Origin: Kosakonia cowanii JCM 10956 = DSM 18146
GTDB lineage: Bacteria > Pseudomonadota > Gammaproteobacteria > Enterobacterales > Enterobacteriaceae
NCBI RefSeq assembly: GCF_001975225.1
Contig: NZ_CP019445.1
Coordinates: 4,340,001 to 4,404,000 of the forward strand
Reading direction: 5' to 3'
Length of the DNA: 64,000 nucleotides
Part shown: in pieces, positions 27,956 through 37,991 of the stretch
Numbering within the stretch: position 1 is the stretch's first letter
How the letters are laid out: every line of letters begins with the position of its first letter
Program-made: the position numbers and the translations under genes
The notes under the pieces: model-generated
Database searches by the model: none
The model's input: only the letters and a program-made list of their open reading frames with translations
Told to the model about the DNA's origin: nothing

Positions 27956-28056
27956 GTGCCTGCAATATGCTATACGAAACTTTCCGGGTTTTATTTCGCT
28001 TATATCCCCCGCTTTATAGGCGAAATATGATGAACCGCTCACATAGGCTCAGCATC

Positions 28057-29613
28057 ATGCTTACCCGTAACGTCACCGTTAATCGACGCGTTGTGCTTAT
28101 CAGCCTGCTGACCGGCGCGCTTGTCGCCCTGCTGGTCGGCGGTATTCAGTTCTGGCTGGAGCAGCAAAAACGTGAAGCGCGCTACGATACCCTGCTGAGC
28201 AGCATTCAGGCTTCTTATGCCAGTTACTTCAGCACTATCCGCACCGCGGCAGAATCGCTGCACCCGCTTACGCTCAACAGCTGCGAAGAGGCTGCCAGCG
28301 AACTTACCTCGAAAGCCGCCTTCAGCCAGAATGTGCGCGCCTTTCTGTTGGTAAAAGATCAGCACGCCTACTGTTCATCGGCTACCGGCGATATGGATGA
28401 GCCGATGAAACGGCTGATTCCAGGTATCGATATTAATAAAACTACCGATATGGTGATTTTACCCGGTACGCCGATGATGCCGACGCAACCGGTGATTGCG
28501 CTCTGGTTTCGCAGCCCGCTGCTCGATAACCGTGGCGTGCTCGCCACGCTCAATATCAACCTCGCGCCCTATATGCTTTACACCACGCAGATGCCCGATC
28601 TTAACGGCCTTGCGCTCGGTATCGGCGATCGCGCGCTGACCACCTTTTCAGGCAGACCACTGCTGTTAAGTACTCTGCATCAAACGCCCTACCTGAGCGT
28701 GCAGGTTGAAGGCTCGCCGGTCAGGCTCTACCTCTACGCCGATAAATGGCGAGTGGAAGATCTGCAGTTCGCACTGCTGTTGGGTGCCACTGTCGGTATG
28801 CTTGCCGGTTTGCTGAGCGCTGCGATGCTCGCGATACATCTGCGCCCCGGCCGGGAGATCCTCACGGCAATTAAGCGCGACCAGTTTTACGTTGTTTACC
28901 AGCCGGTGGTGAGCGGCGCGGAGTTAAAAGTGACCGGTTTTGAAGTATTAATGCGCTGGAAGCACCCGACCGCCGGCGAAATCCCGCCCGATGCTTTTAT
29001 TCATTTTGCCGAGGCGCAGCAGTTAATTGTGCCGCTGACCCTGCACCTGTTTAAGCTTATCGCCCGCGATGCGCCGGTTTTAAAAACGCTGCTACCGGAA
29101 GGGGTCAAAATGGGCATCAATATTGCGCCCGGTCATCTGCATGCGCCGAGCTTTAAAGAAGATATGCAGCAGTTTGCCCTCTCGCTTCCCCCTCACCACT
29201 TCAGCGTGGTGCTGGAGATCACCGAGCGCGATATGCTCAACCATGATGAGGTCAATAAGATCTTCCAGTGGCTGCATGATGAAGGGTTTGAGATCGCCAT
29301 TGATGATTTCGGCACCGGTCATAGCGCGCTGATCTACCTTGAGCGCTTCACCCTCGATTTCCTGAAGATCGATCGCGGTTTTGTTAACGCCATCGGCACG
29401 GAGACCGTCACCTCACCGGTGCTTGACGCCGTGCTGACGCTGGCGAAACGGCTCAATATGCGCACCGTGGCGGAAGGGGTGGAGACGCCGGAGCAGGTGC
29501 GCTGGCTGCGCGATCGCGGCGTGCACTACCTGCAGGGCTACTTTTTTAGTCGCCCGATGACGCTACAGCAGTTTATCGACTGGCGACCGCCGACATTTAC
29601 TGCCCGGCTGTAG
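28057..29613 (+). CDS. pdeN: Cyclic-di-GMP phosphodiesterase PdeN (Rtn), CSS-EAL type
   Basis: Inner-membrane c-di-GMP phosphodiesterase. The start at 28057 (MLTRNVTVNRRVVLISLL) gives 518 residues, the length of E. coli Rtn; ATGs at 28027 and 28030 are also possible. A first membrane helix is followed by a periplasmic CSS-motif domain with the redox cysteines (LNSCEEA and the CSS itself in AYCSSATGD). A second helix (about residues 240-265) leads to a cytosolic EAL domain. Its signature reads EVLMRW, which keeps the catalytic ExLxR pattern. NIAPGHLH, EITERDML, DDFGTGHSAL and VAEGVETPEQ are also present, so it should be an active hydrolase. Confidence 0.93.
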   Translation: MLTRNVTVNRRVVLISLLTGALVALLVGGIQFWLEQQKREARYDTLLSSIQASYASYFSTIRTAAESLHPLTLNSCEEAASELTSKAAFSQNVRAFLLVKDQHAYCSSATGDMDEPMKRLIPGIDINKTTDMVILPGTPMMPTQPVIALWFRSPLLDNRGVLATLNINLAPYMLYTTQMPDLNGLALGIGDRALTTFSGRPLLLSTLHQTPYLSVQVEGSPVRLYLYADKWRVEDLQFALLLGATVGMLAGLLSAAMLAIHLRPGREILTAIKRDQFYVVYQPVVSGAELKVTGFEVLMRWKHPTAGEIPPDAFIHFAEAQQLIVPLTLHLFKLIARDAPVLKTLLPEGVKMGINIAPGHLHAPSFKEDMQQFALSLPPHHFSVVLEITERDMLNHDEVNKIFQWLHDEGFEIAIDDFGTGHSALIYLERFTLDFLKIDRGFVNAIGTETVTSPVLDAVLTLAKRLNMRTVAEGVETPEQVRWLRDRGVHYLQGYFFSRPMTLQQFIDWRPPTFTARL

Positions 29614-29705
29614 GCGGAAAGAGTTCACAACCGCCGATCCCTCCCCTATTATTCAAACAGAAAAATTCACGCCTCCGTCGCATTGCGGTAAAAGGGATCC
29701 AGCAA

Positions 29706-31514
29706 ATGAAGTGTGTGCGCATTGTTGCTCTGTTACTGGCGTTTATCGCCCTCGCCTGCCAGGCGCAGACCATTAAAGAGAGTGACAGCTTTGCGATTAT
29801 CGGCGAACCGAAATACGCCGTTAATTTTTCCCATTTTGATTATGTGAACCCTGCTGCGCCGAAAGGCGGTAACGTGACGCTCGCCAATATCGGCACCTTT
29901 GATAACTTCAACCGTTTCGCCCTGCGCGGCAACCCGGCGGTGCGCACCGATGCGCTGTACGACGCCCTGTTTACCACCTCCGACGATGAGCCTGGCAGCT
30001 ACTATCCGCTGATTGCCGAAACCACACGCTATGCTGATGACTTCTCGTGGATGGAGATCTCACTCAATCCCCGCGCCCGCTTCCATGACGGCTCGCCTAT
30101 CCGCGCCAGCGATGTCGCCTTCACCTTCCAGAAGTTTATGACTCAGGGGGTGCCGCAGTTTCGCATTGTCTATAAAGGCACGACGGTAAAAGCCATTTCG
30201 CCATTGACCGTGCGCATTGAGCTGGCGAAGCCGGGCAAAGAGGATATGCTCAGCCTGCTGACGCTGCCGGTGATGCCGGAGAAGTTCTGGAAAGATCATA
30301 ACCTTAGCGAGCCGCTTGCCCGCCCGCCGTTGAGCAGCGGGCCTTATCGCATCAGCAGCTGGCGTATGGGGCAGTATATTGCCTATACCCGCGTGCGCGA
30401 TTACTGGGCTGCCGACCTGCCGGTCAACCGCGGCCGCTGGAACTTCAACAATATTCGCTATGACTACTATCTCGACGACAATGTCGCCTTTGAGGCGTTT
30501 AAAGCCGGATCTTACGATCTGCGCAGCGAAGATAGCCCGAAAAACTGGGCCACGCGCTATATCGGCACCAATTTCGCGCGCGGCTATATTGTTAAAGATG
30601 AACAGACCAACCACTCGGCGCAGGATGCGCGCTGGCTGGCGTTTAATATCCAGCGCCCGGTGTTCGCCGACCGGCGGGTACGTGAAGCGGTCTCGCTGGC
30701 CTTCGACTTCGAGTGGATGAACAAAGCCCTGTTTTATGGTGCTTACAGCCGGGCGGACAGCTACTTTATCAACACAGAATATGCCGCGCGTAACTACCCG
30801 GATGCCGACGAGCTAACGTTGCTGGCACCGTTAAAAGATCAGATCCCGCCTGAAGTCTTTACGCAGATCTACTCCCCGCCCACCTCAAGCGGCGACGGCT
30901 ACGATCGCCAGAACCTGCTGAAAGCCGATAAGCTGCTGAACGATGCGGGCTGGGTGCTGAAAAATCAGCAGCGGGTGAATGCCAAAACCGGCAAGCCCTT
31001 TGTTTTTGAACTGCTGCTCCCCTCCGGCGGAAATGTGCAATGGGTGCTGCCCTTCCAGCACAATCTCGCCCGGCTCGGCATCACCATGGAGTTACGCCAG
31101 GTGGATAACTCACAGGCGACCAACCGCATGCGCAGCCGCGATTACGACATGATGCCGCGTCTGTGGCGCGCGCAGCCGTGGCCGAGCGGCGACCTGCAAA
31201 TCTCCTGGGGTTCCGCTTATATCGACTCCTCCTACAATGCGCCCGGGGTAAAAAACCCCGCTATCGACACTCTGCTTGAACAGATTGCCCGCTGGCAGGG
31301 GAACAAAGAGAAGCTGTTGCCGCTCGGACGCGCGCTGGATCGCGTGCTGACGTGGAACTATTACATGCTGCCGATGTGGTATATGGCGGCCGATCGCCTT
31401 GCGTACTGGGACAAGTTCTCCATGCCCGGCATTCGCCCCGTCTACTCAATTGGGTTTGATACCTGGTGGTATGACGTAAACAAGGCGGCGAAACTGCCCG
31501 CCGCCAGACGTTAA
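29706..31514 (+). CDS. yejA: Peptide ABC transporter substrate-binding protein YejA
   Basis: Periplasmic binding protein of the YejABEF importer, which in E. coli takes up the peptide antibiotic microcin C and related peptides. The 602 residues (E. coli 604) start with a signal peptide (MKCVRIVALLLAFIALAC, cut after CQAQ). The SBP_bac_5 fold follows, with family segments YAVNFSHFDYVNPAAPKGG, MEISLNPRARFHDGSPI and VREAVSLAFDFEWMNKALF. It is the first of four closely spaced genes. The 92-bp upstream gap holds the promoter, which I did not resolve. Confidence 0.95.
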   Translation: MKCVRIVALLLAFIALACQAQTIKESDSFAIIGEPKYAVNFSHFDYVNPAAPKGGNVTLANIGTFDNFNRFALRGNPAVRTDALYDALFTTSDDEPGSYYPLIAETTRYADDFSWMEISLNPRARFHDGSPIRASDVAFTFQKFMTQGVPQFRIVYKGTTVKAISPLTVRIELAKPGKEDMLSLLTLPVMPEKFWKDHNLSEPLARPPLSSGPYRISSWRMGQYIAYTRVRDYWAADLPVNRGRWNFNNIRYDYYLDDNVAFEAFKAGSYDLRSEDSPKNWATRYIGTNFARGYIVKDEQTNHSAQDARWLAFNIQRPVFADRRVREAVSLAFDFEWMNKALFYGAYSRADSYFINTEYAARNYPDADELTLLAPLKDQIPPEVFTQIYSPPTSSGDGYDRQNLLKADKLLNDAGWVLKNQQRVNAKTGKPFVFELLLPSGGNVQWVLPFQHNLARLGITMELRQVDNSQATNRMRSRDYDMMPRLWRAQPWPSGDLQISWGSAYIDSSYNAPGVKNPAIDTLLEQIARWQGNKEKLLPLGRALDRVLTWNYYMLPMWYMAADRLAYWDKFSMPGIRPVYSIGFDTWWYDVNKAAKLPAARR

Positions 31515-31523
31515 GGAGACGGG

Positions 31524-32624
31524 ATGGGTGCTTATCTCATTCGCCGCTTACTGCTGCTGATCCCCACCCTGTGGGCGATTATTACCATCAACTTTTTTAT
31601 CGTGCAGATTGCGCCCGGCGGCCCGGTCGATCAGGCGATTGCCGCCATTGAGTTTGGCGATCAGGGGCGGCTGCCCGGCACAGGTGATGGCGGTATGGGT
31701 GCAGGCCATGCGCGCACCGGGGTCGGTGATGCGCTGACCAACGATAGCCACTATCGCGGCGGGCGCGGCCTCGACCCGCAGGTGATTGAGGAGATCAAAA
31801 AGCGCTACGGCTTCGATAAACCGCTCTCCGAGCGCTACTTTAAGATGCTGTGGGATTATGCACGCTTCGATTTCGGCGACAGCCTGTTTCGCAGCGCCTC
31901 GGTGCTGCAACTGATCAAAGAGAGCCTGCCGGTCTCCATCACCCTTGGCCTGTGGGGCACGCTGATTATCTATCTGGTGTCGATTCCGCTTGGGATACGT
32001 AAAGCGGTCTACAGCGGCAGCCGGTTTGATATCTGGAGCAGCGCGCTGATTATTGTCGGCTACGCCATTCCGCCGTTTCTGTTCGCCATTTTGCTGATCA
32101 TCTTCTTCGCCGGTGGCAGCTATTATGACTTCTTCCCATTGCGCGGGCTGGTGTCGACGGATTTCGCCACGCTGCCCTGGTATAAGCAGGCCGCTGATTA
32201 TCTCTGGCACATTACCCTGCCGGTGCTGGCGACGGTGATTGGCGGCTTTGCCGCGCTGACGATGCTCACCAAAAACTCCTTTCTCGATGAGATCCGCAAG
32301 CAGTACGTGGTGACGGCGCGCGCCAAAGGGGTGAGCGAGCGCAATATCATGCGTAAACATGTCTTTCGCAACGCCATGCTGCTGGTGATTGCCGGCTTCC
32401 CGGCGACTTTTGTCAGCATGTTCTTTACCGGTTCGCTGATGATCGAGGTGATCTTCTCCCTCAACGGTCTCGGCTTGCTGGGCTATGAAGCGACCGTCTC
32501 GCGGGATTACCCGGTGATGTTCGGCACGCTCTATATCTTCTCCCTTATCGGCCTGCTGCTGAATATTGTCAGCGATATCACTTATACGCTGGTCGATCCG
32601 CGTATTGATTTCGAGGGGCGCTGA
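31524..32624 (+). CDS. yejB: Peptide ABC transporter permease YejB
   Basis: Inner-membrane permease of the YejABEF importer, DppB/OppB class, 366 residues. The N-terminal helix ([20 protein letters not shown]) is followed by a long periplasmic stretch rich in glycine ([20 protein letters not shown]), characteristic of YejB. BPD_transp_1 helices and the EAA loop ([20 protein letters not shown]) come next. The start lies 9 bp after the yejA stop with GGAG ahead, and the stop overlaps the yejE start as ATGA. Confidence 0.95.
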   Translation: MGAYLIRRLLLLIPTLWAIITINFFIVQIAPGGPVDQAIAAIEFGDQGRLPGTGDGGMGAGHARTGVGDALTNDSHYRGGRGLDPQVIEEIKKRYGFDKPLSERYFKMLWDYARFDFGDSLFRSASVLQLIKESLPVSITLGLWGTLIIYLVSIPLGIRKAVYSGSRFDIWSSALIIVGYAIPPFLFAILLIIFFAGGSYYDFFPLRGLVSTDFATLPWYKQAADYLWHITLPVLATVIGGFAALTMLTKNSFLDEIRKQYVVTARAKGVSERNIMRKHVFRNAMLLVIAGFPATFVSMFFTGSLMIEVIFSLNGLGLLGYEATVSRDYPVMFGTLYIFSLIGLLLNIVSDITYTLVDPRIDFEGR

Positions 32625-33649
32625 TGTTCAGACTCAGTTATGTTAACCAGGCGCGCTGGGCGCGTTTTCGCCATAACCGCCGTGGATACTGGTCGTTATG
32701 GATCTTTGTCGTGATTTTTGTCTTAAGCCTCTGCTCGGAGCTGATCGCCAATGATAAGCCGCTGCTGGTGCGCTATCATGGCGAGTGGTTTGTGCCGCTG
32801 GTGAAAAACTACAGCGAGAGCGACTTTGGCGGCCCGTTTGCCACACCGGCGGATTACCAGGATCCGTGGCTGCAAAAACAGCTTAACGAGCATGGCTGGG
32901 CGCTGTGGGCGCCGGTGCGTTTCGGCGCACGCAGCATTAACTACGCCACCACGCAGCCCTTCCCCTCTCCGCCGTCAGCGCAAAACTGGCTCGGCACCGA
33001 CGCCAACGGCGGCGATGTGCTGGCGCGCATTCTCTACGGCACGCGCATCTCTTTGCTGTTCGGCCTGCTGCTGACGCTCTGCTCCAGCGTCATCGGCATC
33101 GTGGTCGGTGCCGTGCAGGGTTATTACGGCGGTAAGATCGATCTCTTCGGCCAGCGCTTTATTGAGGTGTGGTCCGGGCTACCGACGCTGTTTCTGATTA
33201 TTTTGCTCTCAAGCGTGATCCAGCCCGGCTTCTGGTGGCTGCTCGGCATTACCGTGCTGTTCGGCTGGATGACGCTGGTGAGCGTGGTGCGCGCCGAGTT
33301 TCTGCGCACGCGTAATTTTGACTATATCCGCGCCGCACAGGCGATGGGCGTCAGCGATGGCGCGATTATGCTGCGCCATATGCTGCCTAATGCGATGGTG
33401 GCGACGCTCACCTTCTTCCCCTTTATTCTCAGCGGCTCGGTCAGCACCCTCACCTCCCTCGATTTTCTTGGTTTCGGGCTGCCGCTTGGCTCCCCGTCTC
33501 TCGGCGAACTGCTGCTGCAGGGTAAAAATAATTTGCAGGCTCCGTGGCTCGGCATCGCGGCGTTCGTCTCAACGGCGCTGCTGCTGTCGGTGCTGATCTT
33601 TATCGGCGAAGCGGTGCGCGACGCGTTTGATCCTAATAAGGCGGTGTAA
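32624..33649 (+). CDS. yejE: Peptide ABC transporter permease YejE
   Basis: Second permease, DppC/OppC class, 341 residues, same length as E. coli YejE. The N-terminus (FRLSYVNQARWARFRHNRRG) precedes a first helix and a large periplasmic loop. Further motifs are NWLGTDANGGDVLARILYG, typical of the OppC family, and an EAA loop (AAQAMGVSDGAIMLRHMLPN). It is coupled at both ends: it overlaps yejB and abuts yejF with no gap. Confidence 0.95.
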   Translation: MFRLSYVNQARWARFRHNRRGYWSLWIFVVIFVLSLCSELIANDKPLLVRYHGEWFVPLVKNYSESDFGGPFATPADYQDPWLQKQLNEHGWALWAPVRFGARSINYATTQPFPSPPSAQNWLGTDANGGDVLARILYGTRISLLFGLLLTLCSSVIGIVVGAVQGYYGGKIDLFGQRFIEVWSGLPTLFLIILLSSVIQPGFWWLLGITVLFGWMTLVSVVRAEFLRTRNFDYIRAAQAMGVSDGAIMLRHMLPNAMVATLTFFPFILSGSVSTLTSLDFLGFGLPLGSPSLGELLLQGKNNLQAPWLGIAAFVSTALLLSVLIFIGEAVRDAFDPNKAV

Positions 33650-35239
33650 ATGGCTTCCCCGTTACTGACTATTGACGCGTTAACCATCGCCTTTCGCCAG
33701 CAGACGACGACCCGCACGGTGGTGGAGGATCTCTCCCTGCGCATTGACGCGGGCGAAACGCTGGCGCTGGTGGGCGAGTCCGGCTCCGGCAAGAGCGTCA
33801 GCGCGCTGTCGATCCTGCGCCTGCTCCCCTCGCCGCCGGTGATCTATCCCGCAGGCGATATTCTGTTTCATGGCGAATCCCTGCTGCATGCCAGCGAGCG
33901 CACCCTGCGCGGCGTGCGCGGCAACAAGATCGCCATGATCTTTCAGGAGCCGATGGTCTCTCTCAACCCGCTGCATACGCTGGAAAAGCAGCTCTATGAA
34001 GTGCTCTCCCTGCACCGGGGAATGAGCCGGGAAGCGGCGCGGGCCGAGATGCTCGACTGCCTCGATCGCGTCGGCATCCGTAATGCGCGTAGCCGCCTCA
34101 GCGACTTCCCTCATCAGCTCTCCGGCGGCGAGCGCCAGCGTGTGATGATCGCCATGGCGCTGTTGACGCGCCCCGAGCTGCTAATTGCCGATGAACCAAC
34201 CACCGCGCTGGACGTCTCCGTGCAGGCGCAGATCCTCACCCTGCTGCGGGAGCTGCGCGACGAGCTGAATATGGGGCTGCTGTTTATCACCCATAACCTG
34301 AACATTGTGCGCAAGCTGGCGGATAACGTGGCGGTGATGCAAAACGGCCGCTGCGTGGAGCAGAACCGTGCGCAAGCCCTGTTCAGCGCGCCGAATCATC
34401 CCTATACGCAAAAGCTGATCAACAGCGAGCCGCACGGTGAGCCGGTGCCGCTCCCGCCCGTCGATCAGCCGCTGTTGCAGGTGGAGAAACTCGGCGTCAG
34501 CTTCCCGGTGCGTAAAGGCATTTTCCGCCGCGTTGTCGCGCAAAACGCGGTGGTGAAAGGGATCTCCTTTACCCTGCGAGCGGGTGAAACGCTGGGGCTG
34601 GTGGGCGAATCCGGCTCCGGGAAAAGCACCACCGGCCTTGCGCTGCTGCGGCTGGTCAACGCCGAGGGCACGATTCTGTTCGACGGCAAACCGCTGCATA
34701 AGTGGAACCGCAAGCAGATGCTGCCGGTGCGCCACCGGATTCAGGTGGTGTTTCAGGATCCCAATTCGGCGCTGAATCCGCGCCTCAATGTGCAGCAGAT
34801 TATCGAAGAGGGGCTACGCGTGCATCAGCCTGAGCTGTCGCGCGAAGCCCGCGAGCAGCGGGTGATCGAGGTGATGCAGGAGGTAGGGCTGGATGCGCAG
34901 ACACGCCAGCGTTATCCGGCGGAGTTTTCCGGCGGCCAGCGCCAGCGTATCGCCATTGCCCGTGCGCTGATTATGAAGCCGGAGCTGATTATTGTGGATG
35001 AACCAACCTCATCGCTGGACCGCACCGTGCAGGCGCAGATCCTCGCGCTCCTGAAGTCGCTTCAGCAGACGCACCGGCTGGCCTATATCTTTATCAGTCA
35101 CGATCTGCATCTGGTGCGCACCCTCTGCCACCAGGTGATTGTGCTTAAACAGGGTGAAGTGGTGGAACAGGGCGAGTGTCGGCGGGTGTTTGACGAACCT
35201 CAGCAGGCGTATACACGCCAGCTGCTGTCGCTGAGCTGA
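33650..35239 (+). CDS. yejF: Peptide ABC transporter double ATPase YejF
   Basis: ATPase carrying both nucleotide-binding domains of the importer in one chain of 529 residues (E. coli 529). Domain 1 has Walker [10 protein letters not shown] (about 44-52), signature [12 protein letters not shown] and Walker [13 protein letters not shown]. Domain 2 has Walker [12 protein letters not shown] (about 322), signature [15 protein letters not shown] and Walker [13 protein letters not shown]. Each is followed by an oppD/F-type C-terminal extension ([18 protein letters not shown]). It starts directly at the yejE stop and ends the operon, 3 bp from convergent yejG. Confidence 0.96.
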   Translation: MASPLLTIDALTIAFRQQTTTRTVVEDLSLRIDAGETLALVGESGSGKSVSALSILRLLPSPPVIYPAGDILFHGESLLHASERTLRGVRGNKIAMIFQEPMVSLNPLHTLEKQLYEVLSLHRGMSREAARAEMLDCLDRVGIRNARSRLSDFPHQLSGGERQRVMIAMALLTRPELLIADEPTTALDVSVQAQILTLLRELRDELNMGLLFITHNLNIVRKLADNVAVMQNGRCVEQNRAQALFSAPNHPYTQKLINSEPHGEPVPLPPVDQPLLQVEKLGVSFPVRKGIFRRVVAQNAVVKGISFTLRAGETLGLVGESGSGKSTTGLALLRLVNAEGTILFDGKPLHKWNRKQMLPVRHRIQVVFQDPNSALNPRLNVQQIIEEGLRVHQPELSREAREQRVIEVMQEVGLDAQTRQRYPAEFSGGQRQRIAIARALIMKPELIIVDEPTSSLDRTVQAQILALLKSLQQTHRLAYIFISHDLHLVRTLCHQVIVLKQGEVVEQGECRRVFDEPQQAYTRQLLSLS

Positions 35240-35242
35240 GGT

Positions 35243-35587
35243 TCAGAACGGGTTGTAATTGGAGAAAGGTTCCGCGATAGCGACGCCGAAGTTTTTCAGG
35301 CGGCAGGTCGCGGCAAACTCATCCTGGCTGTGAACGAAAAGGCACGGCTCGCCTTCGCACTCAACCACCGAGCAGTCGACTTCGATATCGCTGAGCGCCT
35401 GGCTGAGTTTATGCATCACCGGCCAGGCGTTATCGCCGTCCGGGCTGAGCAATTTTAATGCCACCAGCGCGTCATCCGCCGCATGTCCATTTTGCGGAAT
35501 CGGTTCAACTTTGGCACCTGCAAAACCCTCTCGCCAGCGATAGCACTGGGGCAAACGGTGGATGATTGAGAGCTGTAATGTATTCAC
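35243..35587 (-). CDS. yejG: Conserved protein YejG
   Basis: Small cytosolic protein of 114 residues, the E. coli YejG length, of unknown function. The sequence ([20 protein letters not shown]) is conserved across enterics; the central part contains the acidic stretch [16 protein letters not shown] with two cysteines. No known domain apart from its own family. It is convergent with yejF and has a long upstream region of its own. Confidence 0.92.
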   Translation of the reverse strand: MNTLQLSIIHRLPQCYRWREGFAGAKVEPIPQNGHAADDALVALKLLSPDGDNAWPVMHKLSQALSDIEVDCSVVECEGEPCLFVHSQDEFAATCRLKNFGVAIAEPFSNYNPF

Positions 35588-35924
35588 TTTCTTTCCCCAG
35601 AAGTACTTTCACTTCACAAATATTTCACATCTAGATTAACACACTATTCACATTTCATCCTGCCAGTGGCAGAGAAAAGGTTGCACCCCGCGTAGTGTGT
35701 GGGTTTGCCGCGCTTTTATCAGCATGTTATGAACGCGTCGGCAGGCCAACTTTTCGGCTATATGTACCCGTTTATGAGATCTAACTCAACCTTTTTCACT
35801 ACAAAGATGTGACTTTTTACACGACAGGATTTTACATAAAAGAAACAAAAAGCCCAAAAAGAGAACGGCTTTTGCTTGATATGCATCAACGCAGGGAGCG
35901 GGTTACGCTCCCTGTTGAGAGGGG
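35588..35924. other. 337-bp region between yejG and bcr
   Basis: No gene was found. The part near yejG is AT-rich and should hold its promoter. Farther up lies a GCC-stem with A/T tails (about 35846-35873, AAAAGCC...GGCTTTT), a perfect FNR-type palindrome (35876-35889) and a hairpin GCAGGGAGCG / CGCTCCCTG (35891-35909) that may end bcr transcription. Confidence 0.6.
35876..35889. promoter_or_regulatory. Perfect FNR-type palindrome upstream of yejG
   Basis: TTGATATGCATCAA matches the FNR consensus TTGAT-N4-ATCAA at every specified base. It lies 289 bp upstream of the yejG start and 37 bp beyond the bcr stop. No clear -10 element lies at the class II distance on either strand, so function is uncertain. 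Confidence 0.4.
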
Positions 35925-37118
35925 TTATGCCGCTTTTTTGGTGCGGCTGGCATAGAGATAGAAGAGAACCGAGCAGGTGGCGCAGAAGGTCATCGACCAG
36001 ATCATTGGCCAGGCGGTGTTGAAGGTGGCGAGCGACAGCAGCGCGCCAACAATCGCCCCGATACCAAAACGGAAGGTGCCCGCCAGCGATGAGGCGGTGC
36101 CGGCCATATGCGGGAATTCGTCGAGGATCACCGCCATCGCGTTCGACGCCACCAGCGTGACGCAGCCGACAAACGCCGCCACACCCACCACCAACGCCCA
36201 GAAGCCAACACCGAGCAGCGCGGTCACCACCATCCATAACGCCATCACAAACTGGATCCACAACCCGCTGCGGAACATATTCAGCGCGCCAACCCGGCGC
36301 ACAAAGCGGCCGTTGATAATGGTCAGAATGAACAGGAAGACGATATTGAGTGCAAAGTAGTAGCCAAAATCCTGCGGCGAGACGTGGTTAATTTCGATAT
36401 AGACAAACGGCCCGGCGCTGAGGAAGGAGAACATCCCGGCAAAGCTGAAGCCGCTGGCGAGCATATAGCTGAGCACGCGTTTGTGGCGAAACAGCGAGGC
36501 AAAGTTGCCAAGGGTGGTGCGGAAATGGAACTTATGCCGCTTCTCTACCGGCAGCGTTTCGCGGATGAAAAAGGCGATCATCCCTGATGCCAGCAGCGCC
36601 GCCAGCGCGAGGATCCAGAAGATGGCGTGCCAGTTGAACCATATCAGCACCGCGCCGCCAATCATCGGCGCCAGCAGCGGCGCAATAGTGGTCACCAGCA
36701 TGACAAAGGACATCATGCGTGAGAACTCTTCGCGCGGGTAGATATCACGCATCAGGGCGTTAATCACCACGCTGGCTGCCGCGGCGGCGAGGCCGTGCAA
36801 AAAGCGTATAAAGATAAGCTGCTCGATACTCTGCGCCAATGCGCAGGCCACCGCCGCCACGGCGAACACCAGCGTGCCGCCAAGGATCACCGGCTTGCGC
36901 CCGATGCTGTCTGCCATCGGTCCATAGAAGAGCTGGCCGATGGCAAAGCCGAGAATATAGCTGCTCAGGGTCATCTGCGCGCTGCCGGCCGGTACGCCGA
37001 ACTGCCCGGCAATCACCGGCAAGGCGGGCAGATACATATCAATCGACAACGGCATCAGCATGGCCAACAGGCCAAGGATAAAGACAATACTCAGTGATGA
37101 GTGTGGCCTGCTGGTCAC
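35925..37118 (-). CDS. bcr: Bicyclomycin/sulfonamide-resistance MFS efflux transporter Bcr
   Basis: Inner-membrane drug:proton antiporter of the Bcr/CflA branch of MFS, 397 residues (E. coli 396). Twelve hydrophobic segments are visible. Family motifs are [17 protein letters not shown] in TM1, [21 protein letters not shown] (motif A) and [21 protein letters not shown]. It starts 18 bp after rsuA on the same strand, so rsuA-bcr are probably cotranscribed as in E. coli. Known substrates in E. coli include bicyclomycin, sulfonamide and L-cysteine; specificity here is inferred. Confidence 0.94.
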   Translation of the reverse strand: MTSRPHSSLSIVFILGLLAMLMPLSIDMYLPALPVIAGQFGVPAGSAQMTLSSYILGFAIGQLFYGPMADSIGRKPVILGGTLVFAVAAVACALAQSIEQLIFIRFLHGLAAAAASVVINALMRDIYPREEFSRMMSFVMLVTTIAPLLAPMIGGAVLIWFNWHAIFWILALAALLASGMIAFFIRETLPVEKRHKFHFRTTLGNFASLFRHKRVLSYMLASGFSFAGMFSFLSAGPFVYIEINHVSPQDFGYYFALNIVFLFILTIINGRFVRRVGALNMFRSGLWIQFVMALWMVVTALLGVGFWALVVGVAAFVGCVTLVASNAMAVILDEFPHMAGTASSLAGTFRFGIGAIVGALLSLATFNTAWPMIWSMTFCATCSVLFYLYASRTKKAA

Positions 37119-37136
37119 GGCAGCAATCTCCTGAAG

Positions 37137-37844
37137 TTAGCGGGTGAGCATGCCAACGCTGGCAATTTCATCCTCGGTAAGCGCGCGGTACTCACCCGGC
37201 GCCAGGTCGTCATCCAGACGGATGCCACCAATGCGTTCGCGATGCAGGCCGACCACGTGGTTGCCCACGGCGGCAAACATGCGCTTCACCTGATGATAGC
37301 GTCCTTCGCTAATGGTCAGGCGCACCTGCGTCGGCGTAATCACCTCCAGCACGGCGGGTTTGGTGAGATCTTTTTCATTATGCAGCTGGACGCCGTGAGC
37401 GAACTGGTCAGCGGTATCCTCTGCAACCGGCGACTCCAGCGTCACCAGGTAGGTCTTTTCGCAGTGATGGCGCGGCGAGGTAATGCGGTGCGACCACTGG
37501 CCATCATCGGTCATCAGCACCAGACCGGTGGTGTCGATATCGAGACGCCCGGCGGCGTGAAGCTTGTGCGCGACCGGTTCGTCGAGGAAGTAGAGCACCG
37601 TCGGGTGATCGGGATCTTCGGTAGAACAGACGTACCCTTCCGGTTTATGCAACATAAAGTAGCGCGGGCCGGTCTGCTGAACGAGGGTATTGCCGTTGTA
37701 CTCAACCTCGTGTTCCGGTTGCAGTTTAAAGGCGGCATCGCGAACGATCTCGCCATTGACCGTAACACGGCTGCCGCGGATTTCGCGCCCGGAAATGGCG
37801 CGGCTGACGCCAAGCTGCTGAGCGATAAACTTATCAAGTCGCAT
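37137..37844 (-). CDS. rsuA: 16S rRNA pseudouridine(516) synthase RsuA
   Basis: Makes pseudouridine 516 in 16S rRNA. The start at 37844 ([16 protein letters not shown]) gives 235 residues (E. coli 231); upstream codons in the open frame are not conserved. An S4 RNA-binding domain (about 1-60: [19 protein letters not shown]) precedes the RsuA-family catalytic domain with the aspartate in [17 protein letters not shown]. The C-terminal motif [15 protein letters not shown] is present. It is divergent from radD and upstream of bcr. Confidence 0.95.
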   Translation of the reverse strand: MRLDKFIAQQLGVSRAISGREIRGSRVTVNGEIVRDAAFKLQPEHEVEYNGNTLVQQTGPRYFMLHKPEGYVCSTEDPDHPTVLYFLDEPVAHKLHAAGRLDIDTTGLVLMTDDGQWSHRITSPRHHCEKTYLVTLESPVAEDTADQFAHGVQLHNEKDLTKPAVLEVITPTQVRLTISEGRYHQVKRMFAAVGNHVVGLHRERIGGIRLDDDLAPGEYRALTEDEIASVGMLTR

Positions 37845-37991
37845 GAAATTTTCTAGCCTGTATGGTGCTGAATGGGGGCAATGCGCCCACAAAAGAGATG
37901 AACAGCCTGAAGTATAACGAGCATCATAAACCGCTTAAAGCAAAGTTTCGTGGCATACTGTCTGCCGTCAATCTGTAACGCCGTTGAGACA

